Shown here piece after piece: positions 28,636 through 36,852 of a stretch of DNA of 64,000 bases; the stretch's first letter is position 1, and every line of letters begins with the position of its first letter. The position numbers were made by a program, and so were the translations under genes. The notes beneath the pieces were generated by a model. The model searched no databases and had not been told where the DNA came from. It saw only the letters and a program-made list of their open reading frames with translations. Source of the DNA: Gammaproteobacteria bacterium (GTDB lineage Bacteria > Pseudomonadota > Gammaproteobacteria > Burkholderiales > Rhodocyclaceae); assembly GCA_018819515.1 (NCBI GenBank), contig JAHJPX010000013.1, forward strand, positions 1 to 64,000, in the 5' to 3' direction.

Positions 28636-29592
28636 ATGGGAAAGGCGCTGAATTTGCTGGTTGCTGCCAACTTGGCCTTTGGCTTGATGTCAGGTGGTGC
28701 GCGGGCAGAGCCGGAAGAGATGGCGGCGGCTACGCCGCAAATTATTGATTCAGAACAAAAAACTCAAGCAAGAGCTGAAGCCGCCAAAAAGCATCACGTT
28801 TCGCCGCGTCGGCTACTTGCCGACCACGATAATCCCCTGTTGCGCTCCGCGGCGGCTCTGGTGATGGACCAGACGACCGGCGAGGTGTTGTACGAAAAGA
28901 ACGCGAATGCCCAATTGCCCATCGCCTCCATTACCAAGCTGATGACGGCGATGGTTGTGCTGGATGCCAAGCTGGATCTGCAGGAGGAACTGACCATCGG
29001 CCGCGACGAAGTGCGCGCCACCCGGGGATCCCGCTCGCGTCTGCGGATAGGTACGCGGCTGACGCGCGAGGAGCTGCTCCGACTAGCCTTGATGGCGTCC
29101 GAGAATCGCGCGGCGGCGGCGTTGTCGCGCTACTATCCTGGCGGTCGGGAAGCGTTCGTCAATGCCATGAATCAAAAGGCGCAGAGTCTGGACCTTGCCG
29201 AAACGCATTTCGAAGACCCGACCGGTTTGAAAGCCGCCAATGTTTCCAGCGCTCGTGATCTGACCCGGTTGGTGGCGGCCGCGCACGGCTACCCGCCGAT
29301 CCGGGAATTTTCGACCGCGGCGCGATATCAAGTGATGGTCGCCGGACGGTCACGGACCTTCCATAACACCAATCGACTGGTGAAGAGCGACAAATGGGAA
29401 ATAGGTCTCTCCAAGACCGGCTATATCAGCCAGGCGGGGAAATGCCTGGTCATGCAGGCATTGCTCAACAACCGGCCGACGATCATCGTCTTGCTTGACT
29501 CATGGGGCAAGCTGACCCGAATCGGCGACGCAAACCGGATTCGGCGATGGGTGGAAAGCGCGGCGCTGCCGCAGTTTCCGAGCGAGAGCTGA
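28636..29592 (+). CDS. pbpG: D-alanyl-D-alanine endopeptidase (penicillin-binding protein 7)
   Basis: A 318-residue periplasmic serine peptidase of the S11 family. A signal peptide (about residues 1-24, ending ARA) is followed by the three active-site motifs: S98-I-T-K, S-E-N in LMASENRAAA, and K-T-G in LSKTGYIS. It cleaves D-Ala-meso-DAP crosslinks in peptidoglycan. ATG 28636 follows GAGAG; an upstream in-frame ATG at 28582 would hide the signal peptide and overlaps the promoter. Confidence 0.94.
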   Translation: MGKALNLLVAANLAFGLMSGGARAEPEEMAAATPQIIDSEQKTQARAEAAKKHHVSPRRLLADHDNPLLRSAAALVMDQTTGEVLYEKNANAQLPIASITKLMTAMVVLDAKLDLQEELTIGRDEVRATRGSRSRLRIGTRLTREELLRLALMASENRAAAALSRYYPGGREAFVNAMNQKAQSLDLAETHFEDPTGLKAANVSSARDLTRLVAAAHGYPPIREFSTAARYQVMVAGRSRTFHNTNRLVKSDKWEIGLSKTGYISQAGKCLVMQALLNNRPTIIVLLDSWGKLTRIGDANRIRRWVESAALPQFPSES

Positions 29593-29595
29593 TTC

Positions 29596-30399
29596 CTAGT
29601 TCTGCTTGCTGATGTTGTGGCCGATCGCGGCCGAAACGGCCTCGGCAGTGGCGCGCAGCAGTTGCGCCCAATCCGGGTTGTAGCGTTCCGCCGGCGCGGA
29701 TACCGATAGTCCCGCTACCAGCTCTCCCGTGTCGTCCCGCACTGGCGCTGCGACGCAGCGCAATCCCTGCTCGATTTCCTCGTTGTCGTAGGCGACGCCA
29801 TGGCGGCGGACCCGATCGATTTCCCGTTCCAGCGCGGATAGCGTGGTGATTGACGCCGGGGTCAGACCGTTCAGGCCGGTGCGCCGCGCGTACTCACCCA
29901 GTTCGCTCCTCGAAAATTCCGCCAGATAGAGCTTGCCGGCGGCGGTGACATGCAGGGGCGCGCGTGCGCCGACCAGGTGCACGACGCGTATCGAGGAACG
30001 GCCGCTTGACGTGCGTTCGACATAGACTATTTCGTCGCCCTGGCGAACGCCGAGATTGACGCTTTCGCCAATCTTCTCATGTAGCGCCTGCATCTGCGGC
30101 ATGGCCGAGTCGCGGATGTTGATGCGCGACTTGACGACGTTGCCCAGTTCGAGGAGCCGGATGCCGAGGCGGTAGGTGCCGGGATCGGCGCGCTCGACGA
30201 AGCCCGACGATGTCATCGCCGCCAGAATGCGGTGCGCGGTCGACGGATGGAGCCCCGTTTCGAGCGCGAGTTGTTTCAAGCCCACCGGGTCGTGATAATA
30301 GGAAAGCACGTCGAGCAGCTTCATCATGCGCTCGATGACCTGGATCGGGTGCTTCGTTTCCGCAGCTTGCGCGGGCGCGTGGGTGCGTGAGCGTGGCAT
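29596..30399 (-). CDS. IclR-family transcriptional regulator
   Basis: A 267-residue regulator with an N-terminal winged helix-turn-helix (about residues 20-80, GLKQLALETGLHPSTAHRILA) and a C-terminal effector-binding domain (about 95-260) with the conserved LHVTAAGKLYLA and EIEQGLRCVAAPVRD segments. IclR proteins usually sense small carboxylates. It is transcribed divergently from lutA across a 54-base gap, so it probably regulates the lut operon and itself; most known lut operons are instead controlled by GntR-type regulators. Confidence 0.93.
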   Translation of the reverse strand: MPRSRTHAPAQAAETKHPIQVIERMMKLLDVLSYYHDPVGLKQLALETGLHPSTAHRILAAMTSSGFVERADPGTYRLGIRLLELGNVVKSRINIRDSAMPQMQALHEKIGESVNLGVRQGDEIVYVERTSSGRSSIRVVHLVGARAPLHVTAAGKLYLAEFSRSELGEYARRTGLNGLTPASITTLSALEREIDRVRRHGVAYDNEEIEQGLRCVAAPVRDDTGELVAGLSVSAPAERYNPDWAQLLRATAEAVSAAIGHNISKQN

Positions 30400-30412
30400 G
30401 AATCAAGTATGC

Positions 30413-30421
30413 CACAATGTG
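30413..30421. promoter_or_regulatory. Palindrome in the iclR-lutA divergent gap
   Basis: CACAATGTG is a perfect nine-base palindrome inside the short shared regulatory region; the flanks TATGC and AAATA extend the partial symmetry. Candidate IclR operator. Confidence 0.4.
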
Positions 30422-30453
30422 AAATACCAATGCTGTCTGCGGAAAGGATTTTG

Positions 30454-31179
30454 ATGCGCGTCGCCTTGTTCGTGACTTGCCTGGTTGACATGATGCGTCC
30501 GCGCATCGGTTTTGCGGTCATTCGTCTGCTCGAGGCCGCCGGCTGCGAAGTCGTGGTTCCGGAATCGCAAACCTGTTGCGGGCAGCCGGCCTTCAACAGC
30601 GGCGATCTCGCGTCGGCGGCGCTGCTGGCGAAGAAGGTGATTGCCGAATTCGAAGGCTACGACTATGTAGTTGCGCCTTCCGGCTCCTGTGCCGACCAGA
30701 TCCGCAACGAGTATCCCGGCCTGCTGGCCGATGACCCCGAGTGGCATCGCCGTGCCGTGGCGTTTTGCCCGCGCGTCCATGAACTGACCGACTTTCTGGC
30801 GAATGTAGCCAAAGTGGGCAAGGTCCCCGGCGATTTCGCCGGCAGCATCACGTACCACGATTCCTGCGCCGGACTGCGCAACCTCGGCATCAAGGACCAG
30901 CCGCGCCACCTGCTGGCGAAACTGCCCGGCGTCGAGTTGCGTGAAATGCCCGGCGCCGAGGAATGCTGCGGCTTCGGCGGTACCTTCTCGGTCAAGTTCG
31001 GCGAAATCTCCGCTGCCATCGCCGAGCGGAAATGCGCCAGCGCCGGCACGACGGGCGCCGATGCCATCGTCGGCGGCGACCTCGGCTGCCTGCTCAACAT
31101 CGAAGGCAAGCTGCGGCGCATGGGCGACGAACGTACGAAAGTCCTGCACATCGCCGAGGTTCTGGCGGGAGGGACGTGA
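30454..31179 (+). CDS. lutA: LutA-type (Fe-S)-binding oxidoreductase subunit
   Basis: A 241-residue protein with two CCG (cysteine-rich) domains: TCCGQPAFNSGD and ECCGFGGTFSVKF, which bind an iron-sulfur cofactor or transfer electrons to quinone. LutA, LutB and LutC together oxidise L-lactate to pyruvate in Bacillus and others. The start MRVALFVTC (30454) follows AAAGGA. An upstream in-frame ATG (30409) falls in the operator region. Its TGA overlaps the lutB start (ATG at 31179-31181). Confidence 0.93.
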   Translation: MRVALFVTCLVDMMRPRIGFAVIRLLEAAGCEVVVPESQTCCGQPAFNSGDLASAALLAKKVIAEFEGYDYVVAPSGSCADQIRNEYPGLLADDPEWHRRAVAFCPRVHELTDFLANVAKVGKVPGDFAGSITYHDSCAGLRNLGIKDQPRHLLAKLPGVELREMPGAEECCGFGGTFSVKFGEISAAIAERKCASAGTTGADAIVGGDLGCLLNIEGKLRRMGDERTKVLHIAEVLAGGT

Positions 31180-32597
31180 TGCAGATCCGCTCCATGTTCT
31201 TCAAGGCCAATGCCGCTGCGGCACTCGCCAATCCTGTCCTGCAGGGGAACATGCGCACGTCGAAAGGCAAATTCGTCGACAAGCGGCGTACCGCCATCGC
31301 TGACTTTTCGGCCGAGGGCGGAGACTTCGAGGCCCTGCGCGATGCCGCGGCCGAACTGCGCGACCGCGTCCTGAAGGACCTCGATCTATGGCTGGAGAAG
31401 TTCGAGGCGGCGGCGACGGCGAGTGGCGCCACGGTGTTGTGGGCGAAAGACGGCGACGAAATCTGTCGCCATGTCGTCGACATTGCGCGTCGTCACAGTG
31501 TCAGGAAAGCCGTCAAGTCGAAGTCCATGCTTTCCGAGGAAGCCGGACTCAATCAGGCGCTCGAAGCCTCGGGCATCAAGCCGGTCGAGACCGACCTGGG
31601 CGAGTACATCCTGCAGATCAACAACAACGAGCCGCCTTCGCACATCATCGCGCCGGTCGTACATAAAAGCCTCGACGAGGTCGCCGACCTCTTCGAGAAG
31701 ACGCACAGGACGCCGCGCAAGACCGAGATCCCCGAACTGACGCGCGAGGCGCGCGAAGTGTTGCGCAGCCACTTTCTCGATGCCGACATGGGCATTTCGG
31801 GCGGCAACTTTCTGGTCGCCGAAACCGGCTCGGTGGCGCTGGTCACCAACGAGGGCAACGGCCGCATGGTCACCACACTGCCGCGCGTCCATGTCGTCGT
31901 CACCGGCATCGAGAAGGTCGTCCCGACGATGGAAGACCTGTCGCTGCTGCTGCGCCTGCTGATTCGCTCGGCAACCGGCCAGCACATCTCCAACTATGTG
32001 TCGCTGCTCACGGGCGTCAAGCGGCCCGACGAGCACGACGGCCCCGAGCATCTCTACTTCATCCTGGTCGACAACGGTCGCGCCGATCTTGTCGCCTCCG
32101 AGTTCCAGGACATGCTGCGCTGCATCCGCTGCGGTGCCTGCATGAACCACTGTCCCGTCTATCAGACCATCGGCGGCCATGCCTACGGTTGGGTCTATCC
32201 CGGGCCGATGGGATCGGTGCTGACACCGCTCTACCAGGGATTGAACAAGGCGATCGACTTGCCGCAAGCGGCGACACTGTGCAACCAGTGCGGCGTCGTT
32301 TGTCCGGTCAAGATTCCGTTGCCCGAACTGCTGCGCAAGTTGCGCGAGAAACAGGTCGAAAAGAACCTGCGGCCGTGGTTTGAGCGCATCGCGCTCAAGG
32401 GCTGGGCGTGGGTGGCCAGCAAGCCGAAGCTCTATGCGCTCGGCACCTGGTTCGGCGTGCGCTATCTCAACTGGCTGGCCGGCGCCGACGATCGCATTCG
32501 CGTTCTCGGCGTGGCACCCGAGTGGACGCTGGGCCGCGACTTCCCGGCACCCGAAGGCAAGACCTTCCGTGAGCTGTACGCGGCCAGGAAACGCTAA
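31179..32597 (+). CDS. lutB: LutB-type iron-sulfur subunit with LUD domain
   Basis: A 472-residue protein. The N-terminal LUD domain (about residues 60-290) contains SEEAGLNQALE and DMGISGGNFLVAETGS; the C-terminal ferredoxin part has CIRCGACMNHCPVY and CNQCGVVCPVKIP, for two [4Fe-4S] clusters. It is the electron-transfer core of the lactate oxidase complex. A copy of the dispersed repeat is read in frame at residues 36-44 (RRTAIADFS), in the variable N-terminal linker. Start overlaps the lutA stop; end overlaps the next start (TAATG). Confidence 0.93.
   Translation: MQIRSMFFKANAAAALANPVLQGNMRTSKGKFVDKRRTAIADFSAEGGDFEALRDAAAELRDRVLKDLDLWLEKFEAAATASGATVLWAKDGDEICRHVVDIARRHSVRKAVKSKSMLSEEAGLNQALEASGIKPVETDLGEYILQINNNEPPSHIIAPVVHKSLDEVADLFEKTHRTPRKTEIPELTREAREVLRSHFLDADMGISGGNFLVAETGSVALVTNEGNGRMVTTLPRVHVVVTGIEKVVPTMEDLSLLLRLLIRSATGQHISNYVSLLTGVKRPDEHDGPEHLYFILVDNGRADLVASEFQDMLRCIRCGACMNHCPVYQTIGGHAYGWVYPGPMGSVLTPLYQGLNKAIDLPQAATLCNQCGVVCPVKIPLPELLRKLREKQVEKNLRPWFERIALKGWAWVASKPKLYALGTWFGVRYLNWLAGADDRIRVLGVAPEWTLGRDFPAPEGKTFRELYAARKR
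31285..31310 (+). repeat. Dispersed repeat, copy 3, inside lutB
   Basis: Three mismatches in 26 bases. It is in the GGCGTA orientation relative to the gene, opposite to most gene-associated copies, and keeps the frame open. Confidence 0.8.
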
Positions 32598-33544
32598 TGG
32601 AACACATCGTCTTTCTGGAGAAGAACTCGATCCGCGCTACAGTGCGCCAGCCGTCCTTTCCGCACACATGGACCGAGTACGAGAAGACCGCGCCCCAAGA
32701 AGTCCTCGATCGGCTCAAGGACGCCACTATCGTCATCACCAACAAAGTGAGACTCACCGGCGAACTGCTGGCACGTCTGCCGAAGCTGCGCCTGATCGCC
32801 GAGGCGGCGACGGGCACAGACAACATCGATCTCGCCTGGTGCCGCGAGCACAAGCTGCCCGTCACCAACATCCGCGGTTACGCTGTCGATACCGTGCCCG
32901 AGCACGTCTTCATGTTGTTGCTGGCGTTGCGCCGACAACTGCCCGCCTACCGTGCCGACGTGGCAGCGGGCAAGTGGCAGCGTTCGCCGATGTTCTGCTT
33001 TTTCGACCACCCGATTCGCGACCTGCGTGGCAGCACGCTCGGCATCTTCGGCCGTGGTTCCCTCGGCCGGGGCGTGGCGCGGCTGGCGGAGGCCTTCGAC
33101 ATGCGCGTGCTCTGGGGCGAACGCAAAGGTGTTGCCGCGGTCCGCGAGGGTTATGTTTCATTCGAAACGCTGCTCGCCGAGGCCGACGCGATATCGCTGC
33201 ATTGCCCGCTTGACGACCGGACACGCGGCATGTTCGGCGAAACCGAGCTGCGCGCGATGAAGCGCGACGCGGTGCTCATCAACACCGCGCGTGGCGGGCT
33301 GGTCGACGAGACGGCCCTGTTGCGCGCGCTGCGGGAAGGCTGGATCGCCGGCGCCGGTTTTGACGTGCTGTCGAAAGAACCGCCGGCCGACGGCAATCCC
33401 TTGCTCGATGTCGAACTGCCGAACCTGATCGTCACGCCGCACGTCGCCTGGTCGTCCGATACCGCCATGCAGTCGCTGGCCGACCAGTTGATAGACAACA
33501 TGGAAGCCTTCATCGGGGGCGAAGAAAGGAATCGGGTCGCATGA
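32597..33544 (+). CDS. D-2-hydroxyacid dehydrogenase (NAD-dependent, HprA-like)
   Basis: A 315-residue two-domain dehydrogenase. The Rossmann motif GIFGRGSLGRGVA (G-x-G-x2-G), the catalytic arginine in LINTARGGLVDE, the glutamate in DVLSKEPP and the histidine in VTPHVAWSS are all present. Likely substrates are glycerate/hydroxypyruvate, glyoxylate or D-lactate. The gene is inserted between lutB and lutC with overlapping start and stop codons at both ends, so it is an integral member of this operon; it may supply or remove the 2-oxo acid paired with Lut activity. Confidence 0.93.
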   Translation: MEHIVFLEKNSIRATVRQPSFPHTWTEYEKTAPQEVLDRLKDATIVITNKVRLTGELLARLPKLRLIAEAATGTDNIDLAWCREHKLPVTNIRGYAVDTVPEHVFMLLLALRRQLPAYRADVAAGKWQRSPMFCFFDHPIRDLRGSTLGIFGRGSLGRGVARLAEAFDMRVLWGERKGVAAVREGYVSFETLLAEADAISLHCPLDDRTRGMFGETELRAMKRDAVLINTARGGLVDETALLRALREGWIAGAGFDVLSKEPPADGNPLLDVELPNLIVTPHVAWSSDTAMQSLADQLIDNMEAFIGGEERNRVA

Positions 33545-34194
33545 CTTCCCGGGAAGACATCCTCACTCGGGTGAGAGAGAAAGTCGGCCGCAACGTTGAC
33601 GATACTGCATTGGCGCGCGGCGACATGGAAGCTTGGCTGAATACCCGTCGCCAGGGACCGCGGCCGCCTGCCGCCGGGGATCTGCTTGCTCGCTTCAGGG
33701 AAAAATCAGAGGCACTTTCGACCAGTATCGATATCGTCGCCGAATGGTCGACGGTGCCGTCTGCCGTTGCGCGATATCTGGCCGAACGGAGTCTGGCGAA
33801 GACGGCTGTCGGTTGGCCGCTGCTCACGGGACACGACTGGGCCGCAGCCGGCATCGCCTTCGAGGGCCGTGGTGCGCGCGATGCCGATCGGATCGGCATC
33901 ACCGGCGCCTTCTGCGCCATCGCCGAAACCGGCACGCTGGTGCTGCTTTCCGGCCACGATACGCCGGCGTCGGTCAGCCTCCTTCCGGAGACGCATGTTG
34001 CGGTGGTTGCAGCTTCCCGTATAGTCATGGGCATGGAAGAGGCGTGGAATCTGTTGCGGGCGAAAGGCGGCGCCCTGCCGCGGGCGGTCAACTTCGTCTC
34101 CGGCCCGTCGCGCACGGGCGACATCGAGCAGACCATCGTGCTCGGCGCCCACGGCCCGTATCAAGTCCACGTAATCGTCGTTACCGGCGCCTGA
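33541..34194 (+). CDS. lutC: LutC/YkgG-family LUD-domain protein
   Basis: A 217-residue protein with the LUD fold; GITGAFCAIAETGTLVL, LLPETHVAVV and the final SGPSRTGDIEQTIVLGAHGP are typical. It is the third component of the lactate utilisation complex. It overlaps the upstream dehydrogenase by four bases (ATGA). Confidence 0.93.
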   Translation: MTSREDILTRVREKVGRNVDDTALARGDMEAWLNTRRQGPRPPAAGDLLARFREKSEALSTSIDIVAEWSTVPSAVARYLAERSLAKTAVGWPLLTGHDWAAAGIAFEGRGARDADRIGITGAFCAIAETGTLVLLSGHDTPASVSLLPETHVAVVAASRIVMGMEEAWNLLRAKGGALPRAVNFVSGPSRTGDIEQTIVLGAHGPYQVHVIVVTGA

Positions 34195-34222
34195 CGGGCG
34201 TCGATCTCCGCAGAGCCGACCT

Positions 34223-35077
34223 ATGGATCAATTGCTCGATCGCTTTTTGCAATGGTTGCCGCAGAACTTCGATGCGCCGGCGCGCGTCCTGCTGATTCTG
34301 GTACTGGCGGTGATAGCCCAGCGCGCGATCCGCAGGATACTTCCCCGTATACGCGAGACACTCGCCGGGCGGCAGGAAAATCGCGAAGACAGCCAGCGCA
34401 TTCGCACGCTCTCGCGGGTCGTCCGCTACGTCCTCATGGTGACGATCTGGGTGGTGACCGGCCTGCTGGTTCTGAGCGAGTTTGGTGTGTCGGTGGCGCC
34501 GATACTGGGCGCGGCAGGAGTCGTGGGCATTGCGGTCGGCTTTGGTGCACAAAGCCTGGTCAAGGATTATTTCAATGGCTTCTTTCTGCTGCTGGAAAAC
34601 CAGATTCGCATCGGTGACGTTGTCGAGGCCGGCGGCAAGGCTGGTCTGGTCGAGGAACTGACCTTGCGCTATCTTCGGTTGCGCGACTATTCCGGCAACG
34701 TCCACTACGTCCCCAACGGCCAGATTTCTGTGGTATCCAACATGAGCCTCGGGTACGCCTATGCCGTGATCGACGCCGGCGTCGCCTATGGCGAGGACAT
34801 CGATCACGTGATCGATGTGATGCGCGCGGTCGGCAGTGAAATGCGCGCTGACGAGGCTCTCGCCGAGCGGATTCTCGACGAGATGGAAGTTGCCGGCGTC
34901 GACAACTGGGCGGATTCCGCGGTCGTCATCCGCTGTCGGTTCCGCGTCGCGCCACTCGAACAATGGACGGTCCGTCGCGAATACCTGCGGCGATTGAAAT
35001 ACGCGTTCGATGAGGCGGGAATCGAAATTCCGTTCCCCCACGTAAAAGTGATTCGCGACGATGCCGGCGATCGTTGA
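34223..35077 (+). CDS. Small-conductance mechanosensitive channel, MscS family
   Basis: A 284-residue inner-membrane protein. Hydrophobic segments lie at about residues 20-40, 67-90 and 92-125; the pore helix region GVVGIAVGFGAQSLVKDYFNGFF is the MscS signature, followed by a cytoplasmic beta domain (GDVVEAGGKAGLVEEL, VPNGQI) and an alpha/beta C-terminal domain. It opens under membrane tension to release solutes on osmotic downshock. It stands 28 bases after lutC and starts the ion-homeostasis region. Confidence 0.93.
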   Translation: MDQLLDRFLQWLPQNFDAPARVLLILVLAVIAQRAIRRILPRIRETLAGRQENREDSQRIRTLSRVVRYVLMVTIWVVTGLLVLSEFGVSVAPILGAAGVVGIAVGFGAQSLVKDYFNGFFLLLENQIRIGDVVEAGGKAGLVEELTLRYLRLRDYSGNVHYVPNGQISVVSNMSLGYAYAVIDAGVAYGEDIDHVIDVMRAVGSEMRADEALAERILDEMEVAGVDNWADSAVVIRCRFRVAPLEQWTVRREYLRRLKYAFDEAGIEIPFPHVKVIRDDAGDR

Positions 35078-35101
35078 CATCCTTCCGCCAAGCGTCGCGC
35101 A

Positions 35102-35127
35102 GGCGTATCGCCACGGCTGACCTTTCG
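35102..35127 (+). repeat. Dispersed repeat, copy 4
   Basis: No mismatch in the core (35102-35121) and one in the T-tract. It ends two bases before the stop codon of the minus-strand CPA1 antiporter, with GTCAGCC reading away from that stop. Confidence 0.9.
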
Positions 35128-35129
35128 GC

Positions 35130-36323
35130 CTATTCGTCGCCTGCGCTCTCGATGGCTTTCACGGCCACGGACCGGAAACGGCCGATCACGACGATGGCTG
35201 CCGACGCCAGCACGACGAGCATCACCGTTCCATCCAGATAGTCGGGTACCGGCAGAACTTCCTTGGCGCTGACGTAGAGCAATATGGTGATCAGTCCGCG
35301 CGGCGCCAGCCACGTCAGCGCCGACGCGAACTCGACGCGGGCCAGGCGCAGCATCCAGGCGCGGCTGCCGTACACGACGGCCAGGATCAGCACCGCCGCC
35401 AGCCAGGCCTGCGGCGATGCCAGGTCGGACACCTGCGTCCAGTAGCCGAGCAGGATGAAAAAGAAGCCGCGGACCGCGAACGTCAGTTCCAGTACCAGCA
35501 TCTTGAATTGCTGCAGCGTGGTTTCGTAGGTCTCGTCGAGCCAGTGGTTGAACGGCCGGAAGCGGATGATCAGGTAGGGATTGTTGAGGGCAAGCCCGAA
35601 CAGCAGCACCATGATCAGCGGCGAGAGGTGCATCAGCTTGCCGGCGGCGTAGAGGCCGAACAAGCCGGCGAGCAGCGGGATGAAACGGATATGGCCGTCG
35701 ATGCGCATGAGAATCATCGCTAGGCCGACCGCGCACAACGCCGCGAGCAGCAGCGACAGCACGCCGCCGCCGATCAGGCCCATCAGCACGCCGCCCACCG
35801 AGCCGTTCGAATTGATCAGCGAAAAGAAGAGCAGGACGCCGAGGATGTCGGAAATGGAGCTTTCATAGACGACGAATTCGCGCGCCTTGGCCGGCAGGAA
35901 GCCGCTGCTCGGAATCGCCACGGCGCTGCTGATGACGGCAAACGGCACCGCGAGCGTCAGCGCCTCGAATGGCGGCAACGGCAGCGCCAGCCAGGCGACC
36001 GCGGCAAAGGCCCCGACGCAGACGGCGAATCCGGCCACGGCGGCGACGATCGCCGTGGCCGTGGCGCGCAGGCGGTTCATTCGCAGTTCGATGTCGAGCG
36101 CGCCTTCGAGAACGATCAACACGAGGCCGAGCGCGCCAATGAAGTTAACTGCGCGGTCCAGCCCGCGCAGTTCTACACCGACGGTTGCGAGTATCGGTTT
36201 GCCTGCCAGACCGATCAGGATCAGCACGATCACCGATGGAAAACCGGTCGCGCGGCCAAGCCGCTCGACGCCGAAGGCGAGCAGCAGAATGGCGGAAACG
36301 GTGAGAATGACTTGATCGATCAT
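35130..36323 (-). CDS. Cation:proton antiporter, CPA1-like
   Basis: A 397-residue polytopic membrane protein with about 12 hydrophobic segments and no RCK domain. The core region VLEGALDIELRMNRLR and the functional acidic site near YESSISDILGVLLFF resemble bacterial NhaP/CPA1 antiporters exchanging Na+ or K+ for H+. Ion specificity is not readable. It is convergent with mscS; the repeat lies in the 52-base gap between their stops. Confidence 0.88.
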   Translation of the reverse strand: MIDQVILTVSAILLLAFGVERLGRATGFPSVIVLILIGLAGKPILATVGVELRGLDRAVNFIGALGLVLIVLEGALDIELRMNRLRATATAIVAAVAGFAVCVGAFAAVAWLALPLPPFEALTLAVPFAVISSAVAIPSSGFLPAKAREFVVYESSISDILGVLLFFSLINSNGSVGGVLMGLIGGGVLSLLLAALCAVGLAMILMRIDGHIRFIPLLAGLFGLYAAGKLMHLSPLIMVLLFGLALNNPYLIIRFRPFNHWLDETYETTLQQFKMLVLELTFAVRGFFFILLGYWTQVSDLASPQAWLAAVLILAVVYGSRAWMLRLARVEFASALTWLAPRGLITILLYVSAKEVLPVPDYLDGTVMLVVLASAAIVVIGRFRSVAVKAIESAGDE

Positions 36324-36493
36324 GCTTGTGCAACCGAAGTTACGCGAATGGTGGTGGTATTCGCAGAGCCGCCGGAGTGTACCGCGAACCTGACATCGCG
36401 GCCCGGGAAGAGGATCGAAGATACGGATTTGCCGGCTATCACCAATGCCATATTGACGCGGCCTCGGGCACCCATTAGAGTGCGCCGCATGCC

Positions 36494-36512
36494 CATCGTC
36501 ATAATGACGATG
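36494..36512. promoter_or_regulatory. Perfect 19-base palindrome
   Basis: CATCGTCAT-A-ATGACGATG: nine-base arms around a single base, the shape of a dimeric repressor operator. It lies 170 bases upstream of the CPA1 antiporter start on the other strand. Confidence 0.55.
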
Positions 36513-36628
36513 TCAAGTCAGGCTCCGGGAAAGCACCGAAACGGCGACAAAGCGATCGTTGTACGCGAGTGCGATGCAGCGAGTCGTCCGAACGCCTGAT
36601 CCCCAGCTCTGCCAGAGAGGCAGCACAA

Positions 36629-36654
36629 GGCCGCCCTGCAGCGGCCGTTTTTTT
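36629..36654 (+). terminator. Strong intrinsic terminator without an upstream gene
   Basis: GGCCGC (36629-36634) and GCGGCC (36641-36646) with a six-base loop, then GTTTTTTT. The nearest plus-strand gene ends 1.5 kb away and is separated by an opposing gene. Confidence 0.8.
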
Positions 36655-36785
36655 GTGCATGACACACCGATTGGCGTGGGCGCCTGGCTTGATCGCGACA
36701 GGCGGGTGCCGGAAAAGTGTCGTCCTGCGGGCATCCGGCCAGTCCGGTTTCACAATTCCTGACCGCCGATTTCCGTTGGTGCTTT

Positions 36786-36844
36786 GTCAGCCGTCGCGAT
36801 ACGCCAGATATTGAAGAGCCGAGCGGCGTGTCGCCACGGCTGAC
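36786..36844. repeat. Inverted pair of the dispersed repeat, copies 5 and 6
   Basis: Core 36786-36805 (GTCAGCC orientation) and core 36825-36844 (GGCGT orientation), each with one mismatch to the consensus, are separated by 19 bases. They can pair over 20 positions with only one clear mismatch and one G-T. The right copy begins eight bases beyond the P-type ATPase stop codon; a shorter GCTGAC/GTCAGC stem around that stop is also possible. Confidence 0.9.
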
Positions 36845-36852
36845 TTTCTTCG

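Larger units (their letters stand above)
36480..36654 (+). ncRNA. Candidate small RNA ending at an orphan terminator
   Basis: Inferred only from a weak promoter (TTGACG 36453-36458, TTAGAG 36475-36480, 16-base spacer), two internal stem-loops (36494-36512 and the CTGCC/GGCAG hairpin at about 36610-36624) and a strong terminator. No homology to a known RNA class was recognised. Confidence 0.3.
36324..36852. other. 529-bp region without a credible protein gene
   Basis: It contains a perfect 19-base palindrome (36494-36512), an orphan plus-strand intrinsic terminator (36629-36654) with no plus-strand gene before it, and an inverted pair of the dispersed repeat (36786-36844). A weak promoter-like TTGACG...TTAGAG (36453-36480) lies upstream of the palindrome. 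Short open frames on either strand lack coding character. A small RNA is possible. Confidence 0.5.

Noticed and set aside
29961..30015. GCGTATCG followed by ACGGC and TGAC inside the iclR gene.
   Set aside because: The pieces are separated by four-base insertions and lie in conserved coding sequence.
36499..36753. An 84-codon minus-strand frame in the 36324-36852 gap.
   Set aside because: It overlaps the terminator and palindrome, has no ribosome binding site and no recognisable protein features.
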